This document shows, piece by piece, positions 26,938-36,224 of a stretch of DNA of 64,000 nucleotides. How positions within the stretch are numbered: the first letter of the stretch is position 1; the number at the start of each line of letters is the position of its first letter. The notes under the pieces are model-generated. The model searched no databases. It was not told the origin of the DNA and was given only the letters and a program-made list of their open reading frames with translations. Origin of the DNA: a bacterium (GTDB lineage Bacteria > Planctomycetota > JAFGQW01); assembly GCA_030426805.1 (NCBI GenBank), contig JAUHXU010000001.1, forward strand, positions 480,501 through 544,500, read 5' to 3'. The position numbers and the translations under genes were made by a program.

Positions 26938-27021
26938 TGACGCGAAACGGGACAAGATCGCCGCAGCGACGGGTCGCTGGCGCGGATATGACGCGAAACG
27001 GGACAGATCCGCCGCAGCGAC
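26938..27021. repeat. Two direct copies of a ~33-nt repeat
   Basis: TGACGCGAAACGGGACA begins at 26938 and again at 26989. Both copies continue with a near-identical GATC-CGCCGCAGCGAC block to 26970 and 27021. The copies are 51 nt apart, with unrelated spacer. They lie upstream of the minus-strand GT-C gene start. No gene is supported between 26,855 and 27,416. Confidence 0.8.
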
Positions 27022-27031
27022 CTCCCGCCCA

Positions 27032-27132
27032 CACGCCCTCAGCCGTTCCGCACGGCCCGCAATCCAACGCCAGTCCACCGTTCCCGAGTCACGCCCTCAG
27101 CCGTTCCGCGCGGGCCGACATCCAACGCCAGT
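27032..27132. repeat. Two direct copies of a 43-nt repeat
   Basis: Positions 27032-27074 and 27090-27132 are both 43 nt, start CACGCCCTCAGCCGTTCCGC and end ATCCAACGCCAGT. They differ at a handful of positions in the middle. The spacer is 15 nt. The two repeat families sit side by side, which suggests an array of dispersed genome repeats. Confidence 0.8.
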
Positions 27133-27146
27133 ACTACGCTTTGAAG

Positions 27147-27310
27147 TGGCCGAGGTCGGGGGTGGAGGGGGAGCGCAGCGGTGCGTCTCGCGGGTGCTGG
27201 CAAGGCGCGGCGGCGCGCCTCGCATCAGCGATACGCAAGTCGCCGCCGCAACGCAGTCCAGCGCCCGCGAGACGTATCGCTCCGCCCCCCTCCACCCCCG
27301 ACCTCGGCCA
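27147..27310. repeat. 164-nt imperfect palindrome with 25-bp perfect ends
   Basis: Positions 27147-27171 are exactly complementary to 27286-27310. Inside, further blocks pair, including CGTCTCGCGGG at 27184-27194 with 27264-27274, offset by one indel. The element could fold into a very long hairpin. It directly abuts the terminator at 27312-27340. It has the shape of a small non-autonomous palindromic element, but no target duplication was identified. Confidence 0.78.
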
Positions 27311-27311
27311 C

Positions 27312-27340
27312 AAAAAAAGCCCCGCCATTGCTGGCGGGGC
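27312..27340 (-). terminator. Rho-independent terminator of the 27417-28010 gene
   Basis: On the minus strand GCCCCGCCA (27340-27332 side) pairs in a 9-bp stem with TGGCGGGGC around a 4-nt loop and is followed by seven T residues (27318-27312). It lies about 77 nt after the stop codon of the secreted protein gene, in the right orientation. It is the clearest intrinsic terminator in the window. Confidence 0.92.
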
Positions 27341-27416
27341 TCGGAGTGTTGGTTCCCGGCGCTTCACTGCGGGCGTTCAGGGAAAACCGAAGCCGCCGTG
27401 ATTTCCACCGAAAAAC

Positions 27417-28010
27417 TCATCGCCACACAGTGCACGTTGCGGCGGGGACCCACACTCGAACTCGTTTGTTTTCGTATCGCGGCGGGCACCAGACGCGTTC
27501 GCAGACGCGTTGGATTTCGCCGGGGACTCGGACGCGGACACACTTCACGACCCAGCGACCGGGGCATTGCACCGGCACGCGGCGGACGCCGTACTGCGGC
27601 GGGCACCAGACGCGGCGCGCCGGCTCGCAGGCGCCACCGCGGACCACGCGGTAGTAGCCCGCACGCACGACGTACCGTTCGTCGCGATAGGTCACCTGAC
27701 CGGCCTGCCACACGCGCTCCTCGCGCGTCTCGAAGCGGTCGGGTGCGCGCCGCTCGACCCACCGGTTCTCGTAGTGACCGGGGACGAACACGCGGTTGAC
27801 GCGCCAGACGTAGCGACCGGCACCGCGCACGTGTCTCGGCGGTGTCGCCCGACGCGGCGTCCTCACCACCGGTCGCACGTGAGCGCGTCCACGGTTGCGT
27901 CCGTCGTCGAAGCGACGGGTTCCGCGGTCACGGTTGCCCGCGGAAGCGTAATCGGTTGCCGCGAAGATCAGCGCGGCGGCAGAAAGCAGGGTGAACGCTT
28001 GGCGTTTCAT
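27417..28010 (-). CDS. Secreted basic repeat protein
   Basis: The 197-residue protein has a signal peptide (MKRQAFTLLSAAALIFAATD, cleavage near ASAG). The mature part is rich in Arg, Val, Trp, Tyr and Cys. It repeats short units of the kind VWCPPQY and VWCPPRY, and VFVPGHYENR, RVRVPG and RVWVPAA. This resembles exported planctomycete proteins with YVPGHW-like repeats, but no function is known. GGGG lies 7 nt before ATG 28010. A clear terminator follows, so it is probably a single, well expressed gene. Confidence 0.85.
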   Translation of the reverse strand: MKRQAFTLLSAAALIFAATDYASAGNRDRGTRRFDDGRNRGRAHVRPVVRTPRRATPPRHVRGAGRYVWRVNRVFVPGHYENRWVERRAPDRFETREERVWQAGQVTYRDERYVVRAGYYRVVRGGACEPARRVWCPPQYGVRRVPVQCPGRWVVKCVRVRVPGEIQRVCERVWCPPRYENKRVRVWVPAATCTVWR

Positions 28011-28294
28011 GATTGCCCCTTTCGCTGACGATTGGTCGATTCGTCGGTCGTCGGCCGGCCCGTTGCCGGCGCCAACCCGGAAAGCGCAAGGACCATGCCA
28101 ATCGCGACATCGCATTCGGTTTTCTGGCGCGCAACCCTCTGTCATTGCTATACTTGCGTCTGTAGCCGCGGATCGGGTGGGCGCCGCGGCAGCCCCGGGG
28201 TGTCTACGGTGTTGGACAGCCCCGTCCCGATATCAGGCCGGAACCCGTCCCGTATCGCGCTGGGAGCACCGCCGAGAATCGTCTACTGACCACC

Positions 28295-29407
28295 ATGGGC
28301 CGTCCGACACGCATCCTCCTCTACTCCGACGCGCCGACCACCGGCGGCGCAGAGGCCTACGTCGACGCGGTCGCCGCCGCGGCCGCCGACGACGGCTACC
28401 ACGTCGACGTCGCGATCGCCGACACCGACGCGACGCGCCCGTGGGGCGAACGGCTCCTCACCGCGGGCCACGGCGTGCATCGGCTCGCGCGCGTCACGAC
28501 GCTCCGGCGCCCGGGCGCGGTCCTGCGCCATGCGGCGTTCTTCGCGCGCCGCCGATACGCGCTCGTCCACTTCAACCAGGTCGATCCGTGGTCGTGCGCG
28601 TCGGCGATCGTCGCGGCACACGCGACCGGGCACCGCCGCCTGATCGCGACGAGCCACCTGCCGAACACGACGTATCGCGTCCCGACGCCGTGGCGCGCGC
28701 GCGTCGCACCCGGGTATCTGCGCCGCATCGTCTTGATCGCGCAGTGCCACCTCGACGCGCTCGTCGCATCCGGCGCCGACGTGTCGCGCCACCGCGTCGT
28801 GGTCAACGGCATCGACGTGCCCCCGATGCCGAGCGCGACCGATCGCGGTCGCGCGCGCGCCACGCTCGGCATCGACGATGACCGATTCGTGCTCGGCGCC
28901 GTCGGCCGACTCACCGCGCAGAAGAACCACGCATGGCTCGTGCGCGCGCTCGCGACCGTGCCGAACGTGACCGCGGTCCTGATCGGCGACGGCCCCGAGC
29001 GCGACGCACTGGCGCAGGCGATCGCGAGCCACCGCCTCGAAGACCGCGTGCGCCTCCTCGGCGCCCGGGACGACGTCGCCACGCTGCTCCCCGGACTCGA
29101 CGCGTTCGCAATGCCGAGTCGCTACGAGGGGATGCCGTTCGCCGCACTCGAAGCGCTCGCCGCGGCACTGCCCGTCGTCGCGACCGACGCACCCGAATTT
29201 CGCGATGTCGGCGGCGACACCGATGCCGTCGCCTACGTGCCGCTCGACGACGACGATGCACTGGCGGTCGCGATCCGTGCACTGTCCGACGCGCCCGCGG
29301 AACGGCGACGCCGCGGCCTCGCGGGCCGCGCCCGTGTCGAGTCGGCGTTCCGACGCGACCGGATGCTCGCCGAGACGCTCGCGATCTACCGGGAGGTGGC
29401 GGCGTGA
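28295..29407 (+). CDS. Family 4 glycosyltransferase
   Basis: The 370-residue GT-B enzyme starts with RILLYSDAPTTGGAEAYV, the Gly-rich acceptor loop. The C-terminal domain has GRLTAQKNHAWLVRAL near 208-223, then IGDGPERDAL, and MPSRYEGMPFAALEALA near 274-290. These are the donor sugar-nucleotide-binding signatures of GT4. It is the first of three glycosyltransferase genes joined by overlapping stops and starts (GTGA at 29404, ATGA at 30630), so they likely build one envelope polysaccharide or lipid-linked glycan. Confidence 0.93.
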   Translation: MGRPTRILLYSDAPTTGGAEAYVDAVAAAAADDGYHVDVAIADTDATRPWGERLLTAGHGVHRLARVTTLRRPGAVLRHAAFFARRRYALVHFNQVDPWSCASAIVAAHATGHRRLIATSHLPNTTYRVPTPWRARVAPGYLRRIVLIAQCHLDALVASGADVSRHRVVVNGIDVPPMPSATDRGRARATLGIDDDRFVLGAVGRLTAQKNHAWLVRALATVPNVTAVLIGDGPERDALAQAIASHRLEDRVRLLGARDDVATLLPGLDAFAMPSRYEGMPFAALEALAAALPVVATDAPEFRDVGGDTDAVAYVPLDDDDALAVAIRALSDAPAERRRRGLAGRARVESAFRRDRMLAETLAIYREVAA

Positions 29408-30633
29408 CGCTGCATGTGGTCGCGATCGCCCCCTATCTCCCCTACCCGCCGGACCACGGCGGGCGCATCCGCACGTTCCAACTGCTGCGCGACCTGGCGC
29501 GGCGTGGCCACCGCGTCGACCTCGTCGCACTCACCGACCGCCCCGACCACGACGAGGACGTCGCCGCGCTCCGGACGCACGGCATCACGACGCACACGAC
29601 CGTTCACCCGCGGCGATTCGGTCAGCTGACGGCCGGCGACCGCATGCGTAAGCTCGCCAACCTCGCGCGCGGCCGCTCCGACGTGTTGCAGCGCTTCGAC
29701 TCGCCGCGGGCAGCCGCGCTCGCACGCGACGTCGCCGGGCCGACCTGCGACGTCGTGCTCGCCGAGACGCTGTGGGTCGCACCGATCGCGCTCTCGACCC
29801 CGGCCCGCTGCCATGTGCTCGACACACAAAACGTCGAACACCGAATCGCCGAGCAAACCGCACGGGACACGTCCGGCTGGACCTCACGCTGGCTCACCGG
29901 CCTCGAGGCAGCGGGCCTGCACCGCGACGAGCGCACGCTCGTCGGCCGCTTCGATGCCGTGATCGCGGTGTCGGACACCGATCGCGACGCGCTCGCGGCC
30001 CTCGCACCGGGCGTATCGGCCGCGGTGGTTCCGAACTGCATCGACACCGAGGCGCGCCGACCGCTGCCCCCGACAACGGCCACCGGGCCGACCTGCCTCT
30101 TCGTCGGCAGCGCCAACTACCCGCCCAACGGTCGCGCCGTCGAGTGGTTCGTTCGCGACGTCTTCCCGCACGTCCGAGCCCGACACCCCGACGCGCGCTT
30201 CGTCGCCGTCGGTGCCGACCCGCCGGGGTCGATCCGCGCGATGCACGATCCCGCCGCGGGCATCGAAATCGCCGGCTACGTCGACGACATCGACGCGGCG
30301 TACGCGAGTGCACATGTCGTCGTCGCACCGATCACGATCGGCGGCGGCACGCGCACGAAGATCCTCGAGGCCTTCGCGCTGGCGCGCCCGGTCGTCGCGA
30401 CCACGCGCGGCGCGTCGGGGCTGGACGTCGATGACGGCGAGGCGCTGCTCATCGCCGACGACGCGACCGGATTCGCCGAGGCCGTCGGCCGACTCCTGGA
30501 GGACGCACCGCTCACGGCACGGCTGACCACGGCCGCGCGCTCGTGGGTCGAGCAACACGCGTCGGCTCGGGCGTCGGGCGCGCGCCTGGAGCGCGTGCTC
30601 GTCGACGCGTGCGCGCGGGAGACGAGCCGATGA
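29404..30633 (+). CDS. Family 4 glycosyltransferase
   Basis: The 409-residue GT-B protein begins LHVVAIAPYLPYPPDHGGRI. It has TQNVEHRIAEQTA near 142-154, CLFVGSANYPPNGRAVEWFV near 236-255 and ITIGGGTRTKILEAFALARP near 311-330. This is the style of the GT4 enzymes found in exopolysaccharide loci. The start is GTG 29404, which overlaps the previous stop; this start gives the conserved N-terminus, and no ATG fits. It is the middle gene of the trio. Confidence 0.9.
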   Translation: MTLHVVAIAPYLPYPPDHGGRIRTFQLLRDLARRGHRVDLVALTDRPDHDEDVAALRTHGITTHTTVHPRRFGQLTAGDRMRKLANLARGRSDVLQRFDSPRAAALARDVAGPTCDVVLAETLWVAPIALSTPARCHVLDTQNVEHRIAEQTARDTSGWTSRWLTGLEAAGLHRDERTLVGRFDAVIAVSDTDRDALAALAPGVSAAVVPNCIDTEARRPLPPTTATGPTCLFVGSANYPPNGRAVEWFVRDVFPHVRARHPDARFVAVGADPPGSIRAMHDPAAGIEIAGYVDDIDAAYASAHVVVAPITIGGGTRTKILEAFALARPVVATTRGASGLDVDDGEALLIADDATGFAEAVGRLLEDAPLTARLTTAARSWVEQHASARASGARLERVLVDACARETSR

Positions 30634-31595
30634 GCGCGCCCGTGATCACGGTCATCGTGCCGACGATGGATCGCGCGCCGATCCTCGCACGCCACCTCGA
30701 TGCGCTGACGGCGAGCGAAGGCATCGATCTGCGCGACGTCGAGGTGATCGTCATCGACGATGGCTCGACGGACGGTGAGACGCGACGCGTGCTCGACGCG
30801 GCGCGGGGTCGCACCCCGTTTCAACTCGTCGTGATCCACCAGGAAAACGCCGGACAAGCCGCGGCGCGCAACCGCGCGATGCGCGAGGCGCACGCCCCGA
30901 TCTGGCTCTTCCTCAACGACGACACGATCGCGACGCCGCGCCTCCTCGCCGAGCACGTCGCCGCGCACGAAACGCACTCCCACGAGGTCGACGGCGTCCT
31001 CGGACGTGTGACCCTCGCCCCGGAGATTCCGCTGACGCCGGCGCGCGCGCTCCACCTCGACCACATGTGGGCGCGACTCGACGAGGATCGGATCCTCGAA
31101 TGGCACAACTTCTGGACGACGAACGTGTCGGTGAAGGCGTCGTTCCTGACGCGACACGCACTCACGTTCGACCCGAACATGCGGTTCGTCCACGACGACA
31201 CCGAGTTCGGCCTGCGGCTGCACGAACACGGCTTCCGCCTCCACTACGCCCCCGCCGCACTCGGCTACCACGACCACCCGATCACCGTGGACGGATTCCT
31301 GCGCATGGCGAGCCGTGAGGCGTCCAGTCTCGTGCGGTGGGCCGACAAGCGACCCGACCGCGCCGCGGAACTCGCGCGCTTCGGCTACACGCCCGCCAAG
31401 GCCGCCTGGGAACGCTGGGTGAAGTTCCCCCTCCTCGCGAGCGCGTTCAACCGGGTGACGACGCCGGTCTGGATCGGCGCCTCGAACGCCCTCGCACGCG
31501 CGTGCCCGGGTTGTGCGCGATTCGCGCTGTCGCAGTGCTACGCGGCACGCAAGCGCCGCACGATCCGCCGGTTGCGTTCCGAGCGCACGGCCTGA
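30630..31595 (+). CDS. Family 2 glycosyltransferase
   Basis: The 321-residue GT-A enzyme starts ITVIVPTMDRAPILARHLDA, with VIVIDDGSTDGETRRV near 39-54 and the metal-binding LFLNDDTIATP near 92-102. HDDTEFGLRLHEHGF near 190-204 is the usual C-terminal acidic motif. The C-terminal tail is basic. ATG 30630 overlaps the stop of the preceding gene (ATGA). It ends the coupled trio. Acceptor and sugar are unknown. Confidence 0.92.
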   Translation: MSAPVITVIVPTMDRAPILARHLDALTASEGIDLRDVEVIVIDDGSTDGETRRVLDAARGRTPFQLVVIHQENAGQAAARNRAMREAHAPIWLFLNDDTIATPRLLAEHVAAHETHSHEVDGVLGRVTLAPEIPLTPARALHLDHMWARLDEDRILEWHNFWTTNVSVKASFLTRHALTFDPNMRFVHDDTEFGLRLHEHGFRLHYAPAALGYHDHPITVDGFLRMASREASSLVRWADKRPDRAAELARFGYTPAKAAWERWVKFPLLASAFNRVTTPVWIGASNALARACPGCARFALSQCYAARKRRTIRRLRSERTA

Positions 31596-31723
31596 CCGTC
31601 CCGCACCGCCGGCCCGGATCGAGACTCGCGCGCACAACCGTCAAGAAATCGACCGCGATTTTCGACGGAAGTAGTAGCGCGACCCGGCGGCAATCTCGGG
31701 TCGGGATCCGGATGAGGATGACC

Positions 31724-34318
31724 ATGCAGGACGACCGTCAATTGATCGATCAGCAGTCGCTGCTCGAGCATCTGCTCGAGCTGGAGTCGACGCGTGCTAC
31801 CGGCGTGCTGACGATCGGAGACCAAGACTACGTCTCCCACTTCCGGATCGCCGACGGGGCGATCACCGCTGCCGACTGGCAGGTGGACGGCGACTTCTTC
31901 CTCGCGCAGGTCGTCTCTTCGGAACTCGTGCAGGAGCGAGTCCTGAAGAAGGCCGTGCGTCGGTCGAAGTCGCGCGACCAGCACCTCGCACAGTCGATCT
32001 CGCAGGAGGGCGGCCCGCTGCCCGGCCAGTTCCGCGACCTGATGCGCAGCGTGATTCAGGAAGAACTCCACCGGCTCGCCTCCGAGGAGGACGTCTGGTG
32101 GCAGTTCTCGACCGAGGGGGAAGAGGTCGCGTTCGACCCGAACCTGCTCGCGTTGAACATGTTCCTGACGATTCAACTGCTCGTCGTCGAGATCGCCGGG
32201 CGCCGCGAGGACGACGCGTTCCTCGAGCGCCTGTTCCCGGAGCCCGGTGACGTGCTCGTGCCGAACGAGAGCTGCCGGCGCTACTTCGACGGCGCGACCG
32301 AGCACTTCGAGGACGAGCGCGCCGTCGTCGTATTGATCGACGGGGAGCGCGACGTCGGCGAGATCGTCGCGGAGGCGGGCCTTCCCGAGTTCCGCTGCCT
32401 GCAGCTGCTGCACCGGTTCAAACTCGACGGCGAAGTGCGTTCGCTCAACGCCGCGGAGCTCGTCCAGGTCGCGACGACGTTCAAGGCGAAGGGGCGCTTC
32501 GACAAGTGCCTTCGCCTCTATCTGCAGGCCGAAGCGCTCGGCGGCGAGTCGTTCGACCTCGACCTGACGATCGGCGGCATCTACGAGACGATCGGCCAGC
32601 AGGACGAAGCGTACGACCGCTACGTCGGGTTCGCCGACCGCTGTCTGAACTCGGGCGATCGCAAGGCCGCACAAGAGGCGCTGCAACGCGCACTCGCGCT
32701 GCGCCCGTCGAATATCGAATTGCGCGAGCGTCACCTCGAGATCCTCGACCCGGTCGCCGACCGTGACCGCTACGTCCGCGAGACGCGCACGTTCCTCGGC
32801 CTGACGAAGTCCGCGCAGGACCACGCGCGCTCCGAACGCGCCCTGCGGTCGCTGATCGTCGTCGGGCACGCCGAGGCAGACGACATCCGCACGTTCATCA
32901 CGCTGCTGATCCGCGAGCGCGGCGCCCGCGAGGCGTTCAACGACCTGCGCGCGCTGGCTCTCGAGCTCCTGGGCGACGATCGCTTCGGGGATGCCCGCGG
33001 CGTGCTCGAGGCTGCTGCGGAGCTACGTCCCGGACACGCCGAGGTCCTCGACGGTCTCGCACGCGTCTACCAGCACGAAGGCGAGTCCGAGCGCGCCGTC
33101 GACGCCCTCGACGGACTCATCCGCGCGCTGCACAACGAAGACCTGTCGGAGACCGAACGCGACACGCGCATCCGTGCGGCGCAGGCACGCCTGCTGGAGA
33201 GCGCGCCACGTCACCCGGTGGGGTTGACGTTCGCTGCTCGCGAGGCGCTCGCCAAGGGCGATCGCGACGTCGCTGCCGGCCACTTGCGTACCCTCGCTTC
33301 GGTGCACCGCGAGGCGCCCGACGTCCCGCGCTTGACCGCGGTCCTGCGCAAGCTGCACGCCCTCGTCCCCGACGACACCGACGTGCTCGCCGAACTGGGC
33401 GACTGCCATTTCGCCGCCGGCCGACTCGAGCGCGGCGCGGAAGCCAAGCGCAAGGCCGCGGAGCGACTCGGCGGCGACACCGCGACCGCTCGCCAGGCCG
33501 AGGTCGTCTATCGCGACGTGCTCGACCGCATGCCGTTCGACGTCGACGCGCTCGAGGGGCTCGCCGGACTGCACTTGCGCTCCGGGGATCGCAACGCCCA
33601 CCGACGCTCGCGGATGCGGCTCGCCGCGACCCTGTTCGCGCTCGGTCGAGCCCGTGACGCCGGCGACGTCTACGCCGAGATCGCCGAAGCCGACGCGAGC
33701 GACGCCGAGTGCGTCCGCCACGCCGCGATGTGCTACGCACGCGTCCGCAACGCCGCCGACATCGGCGACGCGTTGAAGAAACTCGTCGAGCGCCTGCTCG
33801 AGCGAGGCGACCGGGGGCTGGCCGACGCGCTCGTCCGCGCCGCCGGACGCCCCGACGACCTCGTCGCGCTCGTCGACCGGCACCGCGCACCCGCTGCGGC
33901 GGCGGCGCCGACAGTGGCACCGACTCCGCCGGCCCCGGCGGCCAGCCCGGCGCCGACTCCGGCTGCGGCACCTGCTCCGACACGGCCCGCCAAGCCGGCG
34001 AGCCCACCGGCTGCACCGAAGGCACCGCCGGCCGCGGCTGCACCCGCGTCCACCCCGAAACCGACGGTCGCGACCCCGGAGCCGGCGCCCGCCGCCGCAG
34101 CGTCGGACGCGGCCGATCCGATCGCGGCGGCCAAGGCGAAGCTCGCCCAGCTCACCGGCAAGAAGGTCGAGAAGCGCGCGCCGACACCGGCCGCGGACCC
34201 GGCCGCCGACGCGATCGCGGCCGGTGGTCTCAAGAGCGACTTCGAAAAAGAGAAGAAGACCACGGCGATCCCGGCGGGCCTGAAGGCGAGCATCGCGAAG
34301 CTGCGCGGCCTGCGCTGA
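31724..34318 (+). CDS. DUF4388-type protein with TPR repeats and Ala/Pro-rich linker
   Basis: The 864-residue cytosolic protein has an N-terminal domain (about 8-130) with LLELESTRATGVLTIGDQD, the pattern of DUF4388 (PATAN) proteins linked to gliding and to regulators. A long TPR array spans about 235-700. Then a low-complexity Ala/Pro/Thr linker (about 718-800) leads to a short helical end, IAKLRGLR. Three ATGs lie in frame (31712, 31718, 31724); 31724 has AGGA at the best spacing. It probably scaffolds a signalling or motility complex, which is inference from family use. Confidence 0.83.
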   Translation: MQDDRQLIDQQSLLEHLLELESTRATGVLTIGDQDYVSHFRIADGAITAADWQVDGDFFLAQVVSSELVQERVLKKAVRRSKSRDQHLAQSISQEGGPLPGQFRDLMRSVIQEELHRLASEEDVWWQFSTEGEEVAFDPNLLALNMFLTIQLLVVEIAGRREDDAFLERLFPEPGDVLVPNESCRRYFDGATEHFEDERAVVVLIDGERDVGEIVAEAGLPEFRCLQLLHRFKLDGEVRSLNAAELVQVATTFKAKGRFDKCLRLYLQAEALGGESFDLDLTIGGIYETIGQQDEAYDRYVGFADRCLNSGDRKAAQEALQRALALRPSNIELRERHLEILDPVADRDRYVRETRTFLGLTKSAQDHARSERALRSLIVVGHAEADDIRTFITLLIRERGAREAFNDLRALALELLGDDRFGDARGVLEAAAELRPGHAEVLDGLARVYQHEGESERAVDALDGLIRALHNEDLSETERDTRIRAAQARLLESAPRHPVGLTFAAREALAKGDRDVAAGHLRTLASVHREAPDVPRLTAVLRKLHALVPDDTDVLAELGDCHFAAGRLERGAEAKRKAAERLGGDTATARQAEVVYRDVLDRMPFDVDALEGLAGLHLRSGDRNAHRRSRMRLAATLFALGRARDAGDVYAEIAEADASDAECVRHAAMCYARVRNAADIGDALKKLVERLLERGDRGLADALVRAAGRPDDLVALVDRHRAPAAAAAPTVAPTPPAPAASPAPTPAAAPAPTRPAKPASPPAAPKAPPAAAAPASTPKPTVATPEPAPAAAASDAADPIAAAKAKLAQLTGKKVEKRAPTPAADPAADAIAAGGLKSDFEKEKKTTAIPAGLKASIAKLRGLR

Positions 34319-34374
34319 TCGCGAGCCGAGAAATCGGCTGACAATCGCCCGCGAATCGCGCACGATGCGCGGCG

Positions 34375-34842
34375 ATGATCCGGATCCTCCGCGTCCTGCC
34401 GTTCGTCGTCGTCGCCGGCTGGGCGGCCGTGCTCGTCGGCCGCGGCGCGCTGCGAACACCCGAGCGGATCGGCGCCCTCGGGGAACCGCGTCGCCCGCTC
34501 GCCGCGATCCGTGCCGCTGACCCGTACTACGGCGAGTTTCACGCGTTCCTCGACGCCGTCGAACCACTCGTCCCGCGCGACGCGCCGACGGTCCTGATCG
34601 GGCCGGCCGTGCGCGAGTGGCCGGGACACCGCGCCAACTACTACAAGCTCTTCCGCTTCCGGATGACGCCGCGGCCGATCCGCCCCGCGCGCCAGTGGGA
34701 CGACCTGCCCGCGCTCTACGCGTGGGCCGACACGATCGTGATCTTCCGGTCGACGGAACCGCAAGAACTCCCGGGCGCGTTCGCACTCGTGGCGACCCTG
34801 GCCGACGGCCGCATCTACCGGCGCCGGACCGCGATTCGATGA
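34375..34842 (+). CDS. Short membrane-anchored protein of unknown function
   Basis: The 155-residue product has a single N-terminal hydrophobic helix (LRVLPFVVVAGWAAVLVG) and a soluble, presumably periplasmic domain with a Pro/Arg-rich middle. I recognise no family. Its stop overlaps the start of the GT-C-like membrane protein (ATGA at 34839), so it is translationally coupled and likely partners with it. Confidence 0.7.
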   Translation: MIRILRVLPFVVVAGWAAVLVGRGALRTPERIGALGEPRRPLAAIRAADPYYGEFHAFLDAVEPLVPRDAPTVLIGPAVREWPGHRANYYKLFRFRMTPRPIRPARQWDDLPALYAWADTIVIFRSTEPQELPGAFALVATLADGRIYRRRTAIR

Positions 34843-36224
34843 GCCTGCTCGTCGTCGCCGCCCTCGTGATGCCGCTCGTCGTCGGACTGGCGTGGCGCCG
34901 CCTGCTCGGTGTCGCGTCGACGGCGTGGCCGTTCGCGCTCGCCGACGCGTGGCTGCTCGGCACCGGGTGGATCGGTGCGAGCCTCGTCGCCGCGACCGTC
35001 GCGGGCGCCCCGCTGACGCTCGCCGTCGCGTGGCCACTCGCCGCGTTGCCGGTGCTCGCGGCCCCGTTCCGCCGGCGTGCGACGATCGCGCCGACCCGCC
35101 CGCCGGAACGCATGGCGCTCGGCGAGCGCATCGCCATCGGCATCGTCGGTGCGATCGTCGCCGTGACCGCGGTGCACGGATTGCTCCACGGACTCGCGAT
35201 CCCCATCATCAGCCACGACGGGTTCGCGATCTGGGGCCTGAAGTCGGTCACGTTCTTCGAGGCGGGCGGGATCGATCCGGCGTTCTTCACGGTCGATCGC
35301 GACGCACCGATGCACCCGGACTACCCGCTCGTCCAGCCGATGTTCGGCGCGTGGTTGCTCGCGAACGCCGGGGTCGCCGACGAGCGCTTGCTCAAGGCGC
35401 CCGGCGCGATCCTGTGGCTGTGCCTCGTCGCGACGCTCTACCGCGCCGGCCGCGCCCGCTTTCGAGCCACGGTCGCGCTCGTCTTCGCCGCCGCGGTCGG
35501 GCTCGTCGACTTCGTGCTACAGGCCGCGACACTCGTCAACGCCGACCTGCTGTTCACCGCGCTCGTCGTTCGGGGCGCGATCGACGATCGACGGTCCGGC
35601 CGGATCGACGCGGTCGCGATCGCGTGCCTGGCGCTCGCGCCGTCGGTGAAGAACGAGGGGTGGGCGGCGATCGTCGCGGTCGGGCTCGCGCGCTTGGCGA
35701 CGTCGCCGGGCGGCGTTCGGGCCGGGCTCCGTACGATGGCGTGGACCGTCGGGGCCGCGCTCGCGATCGCCGCGCCGTGGATCGTGTTCAAGATGCAGCA
35801 CGGGCTCTACAACGATCTGTGGCACGGCGCCTGGGTGTTCGGGCACGACCCCGCCGGTGATCCGACCGGCGTCGAACGATTGCTGACGATCGCACGCACC
35901 ACGTTCGCGCTTCCGGACCTCGCGCTGTTCGACCGCGCGTGGCTCGTCGTCGCGGTCGGCGCGCTGCCGATCCTCCTCGCGCTCCGCGCCCCCGACGTCC
36001 GTCGGTTCACCTGCGCCGCGAGCCTGCTCGCATTCGCCTACGGCACGGCGCTGTTCGCGACGCCGCACAATCTCGTGTGGCACGTGTCGACCGCGGCGCC
36101 GCGGCTCCTCGGTCACGTGTTGCCGCTCGCGCTGCTCGCCGTCTGGATGGCGGCCGGCCACTTCCTCGCGCTCGGTGCACCGCGTATCATCCGACAGGCC
36201 CTGCGCGACGAGGAGGAGCGATGA
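34839..36224 (+). CDS. Polytopic membrane protein, probable GT-C glycosyltransferase
   Basis: The 461-residue protein has about 10-12 hydrophobic helices. The first large loop holds ISHDGFAIWGLKSVTFFEAG and DAPMHPDYPLVQPMF, a GT-C type active-site loop with acidic residues. VKNEGWAAIV near residue 268 is similar to known sugar transferases of this class. It could use polyprenyl-phosphate sugars in the periplasm. It overlaps its neighbours on both sides by ATGA, in a compact three-gene unit with the short anchored protein and the zinc-ribbon protein. Confidence 0.78.
   Translation: MSLLVVAALVMPLVVGLAWRRLLGVASTAWPFALADAWLLGTGWIGASLVAATVAGAPLTLAVAWPLAALPVLAAPFRRRATIAPTRPPERMALGERIAIGIVGAIVAVTAVHGLLHGLAIPIISHDGFAIWGLKSVTFFEAGGIDPAFFTVDRDAPMHPDYPLVQPMFGAWLLANAGVADERLLKAPGAILWLCLVATLYRAGRARFRATVALVFAAAVGLVDFVLQAATLVNADLLFTALVVRGAIDDRRSGRIDAVAIACLALAPSVKNEGWAAIVAVGLARLATSPGGVRAGLRTMAWTVGAALAIAAPWIVFKMQHGLYNDLWHGAWVFGHDPAGDPTGVERLLTIARTTFALPDLALFDRAWLVVAVGALPILLALRAPDVRRFTCAASLLAFAYGTALFATPHNLVWHVSTAAPRLLGHVLPLALLAVWMAAGHFLALGAPRIIRQALRDEEER

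Noticed and set aside
26851..27078. Minus-strand open frame of 75 codons with LSRFAS repeats
   Set aside because: It reads through the direct repeats of the non-coding block and has no ribosome site.
26938..27310. CRISPR array
   Set aside because: There are only two copies per repeat, with spacers of different size, different repeat types and no cas genes.
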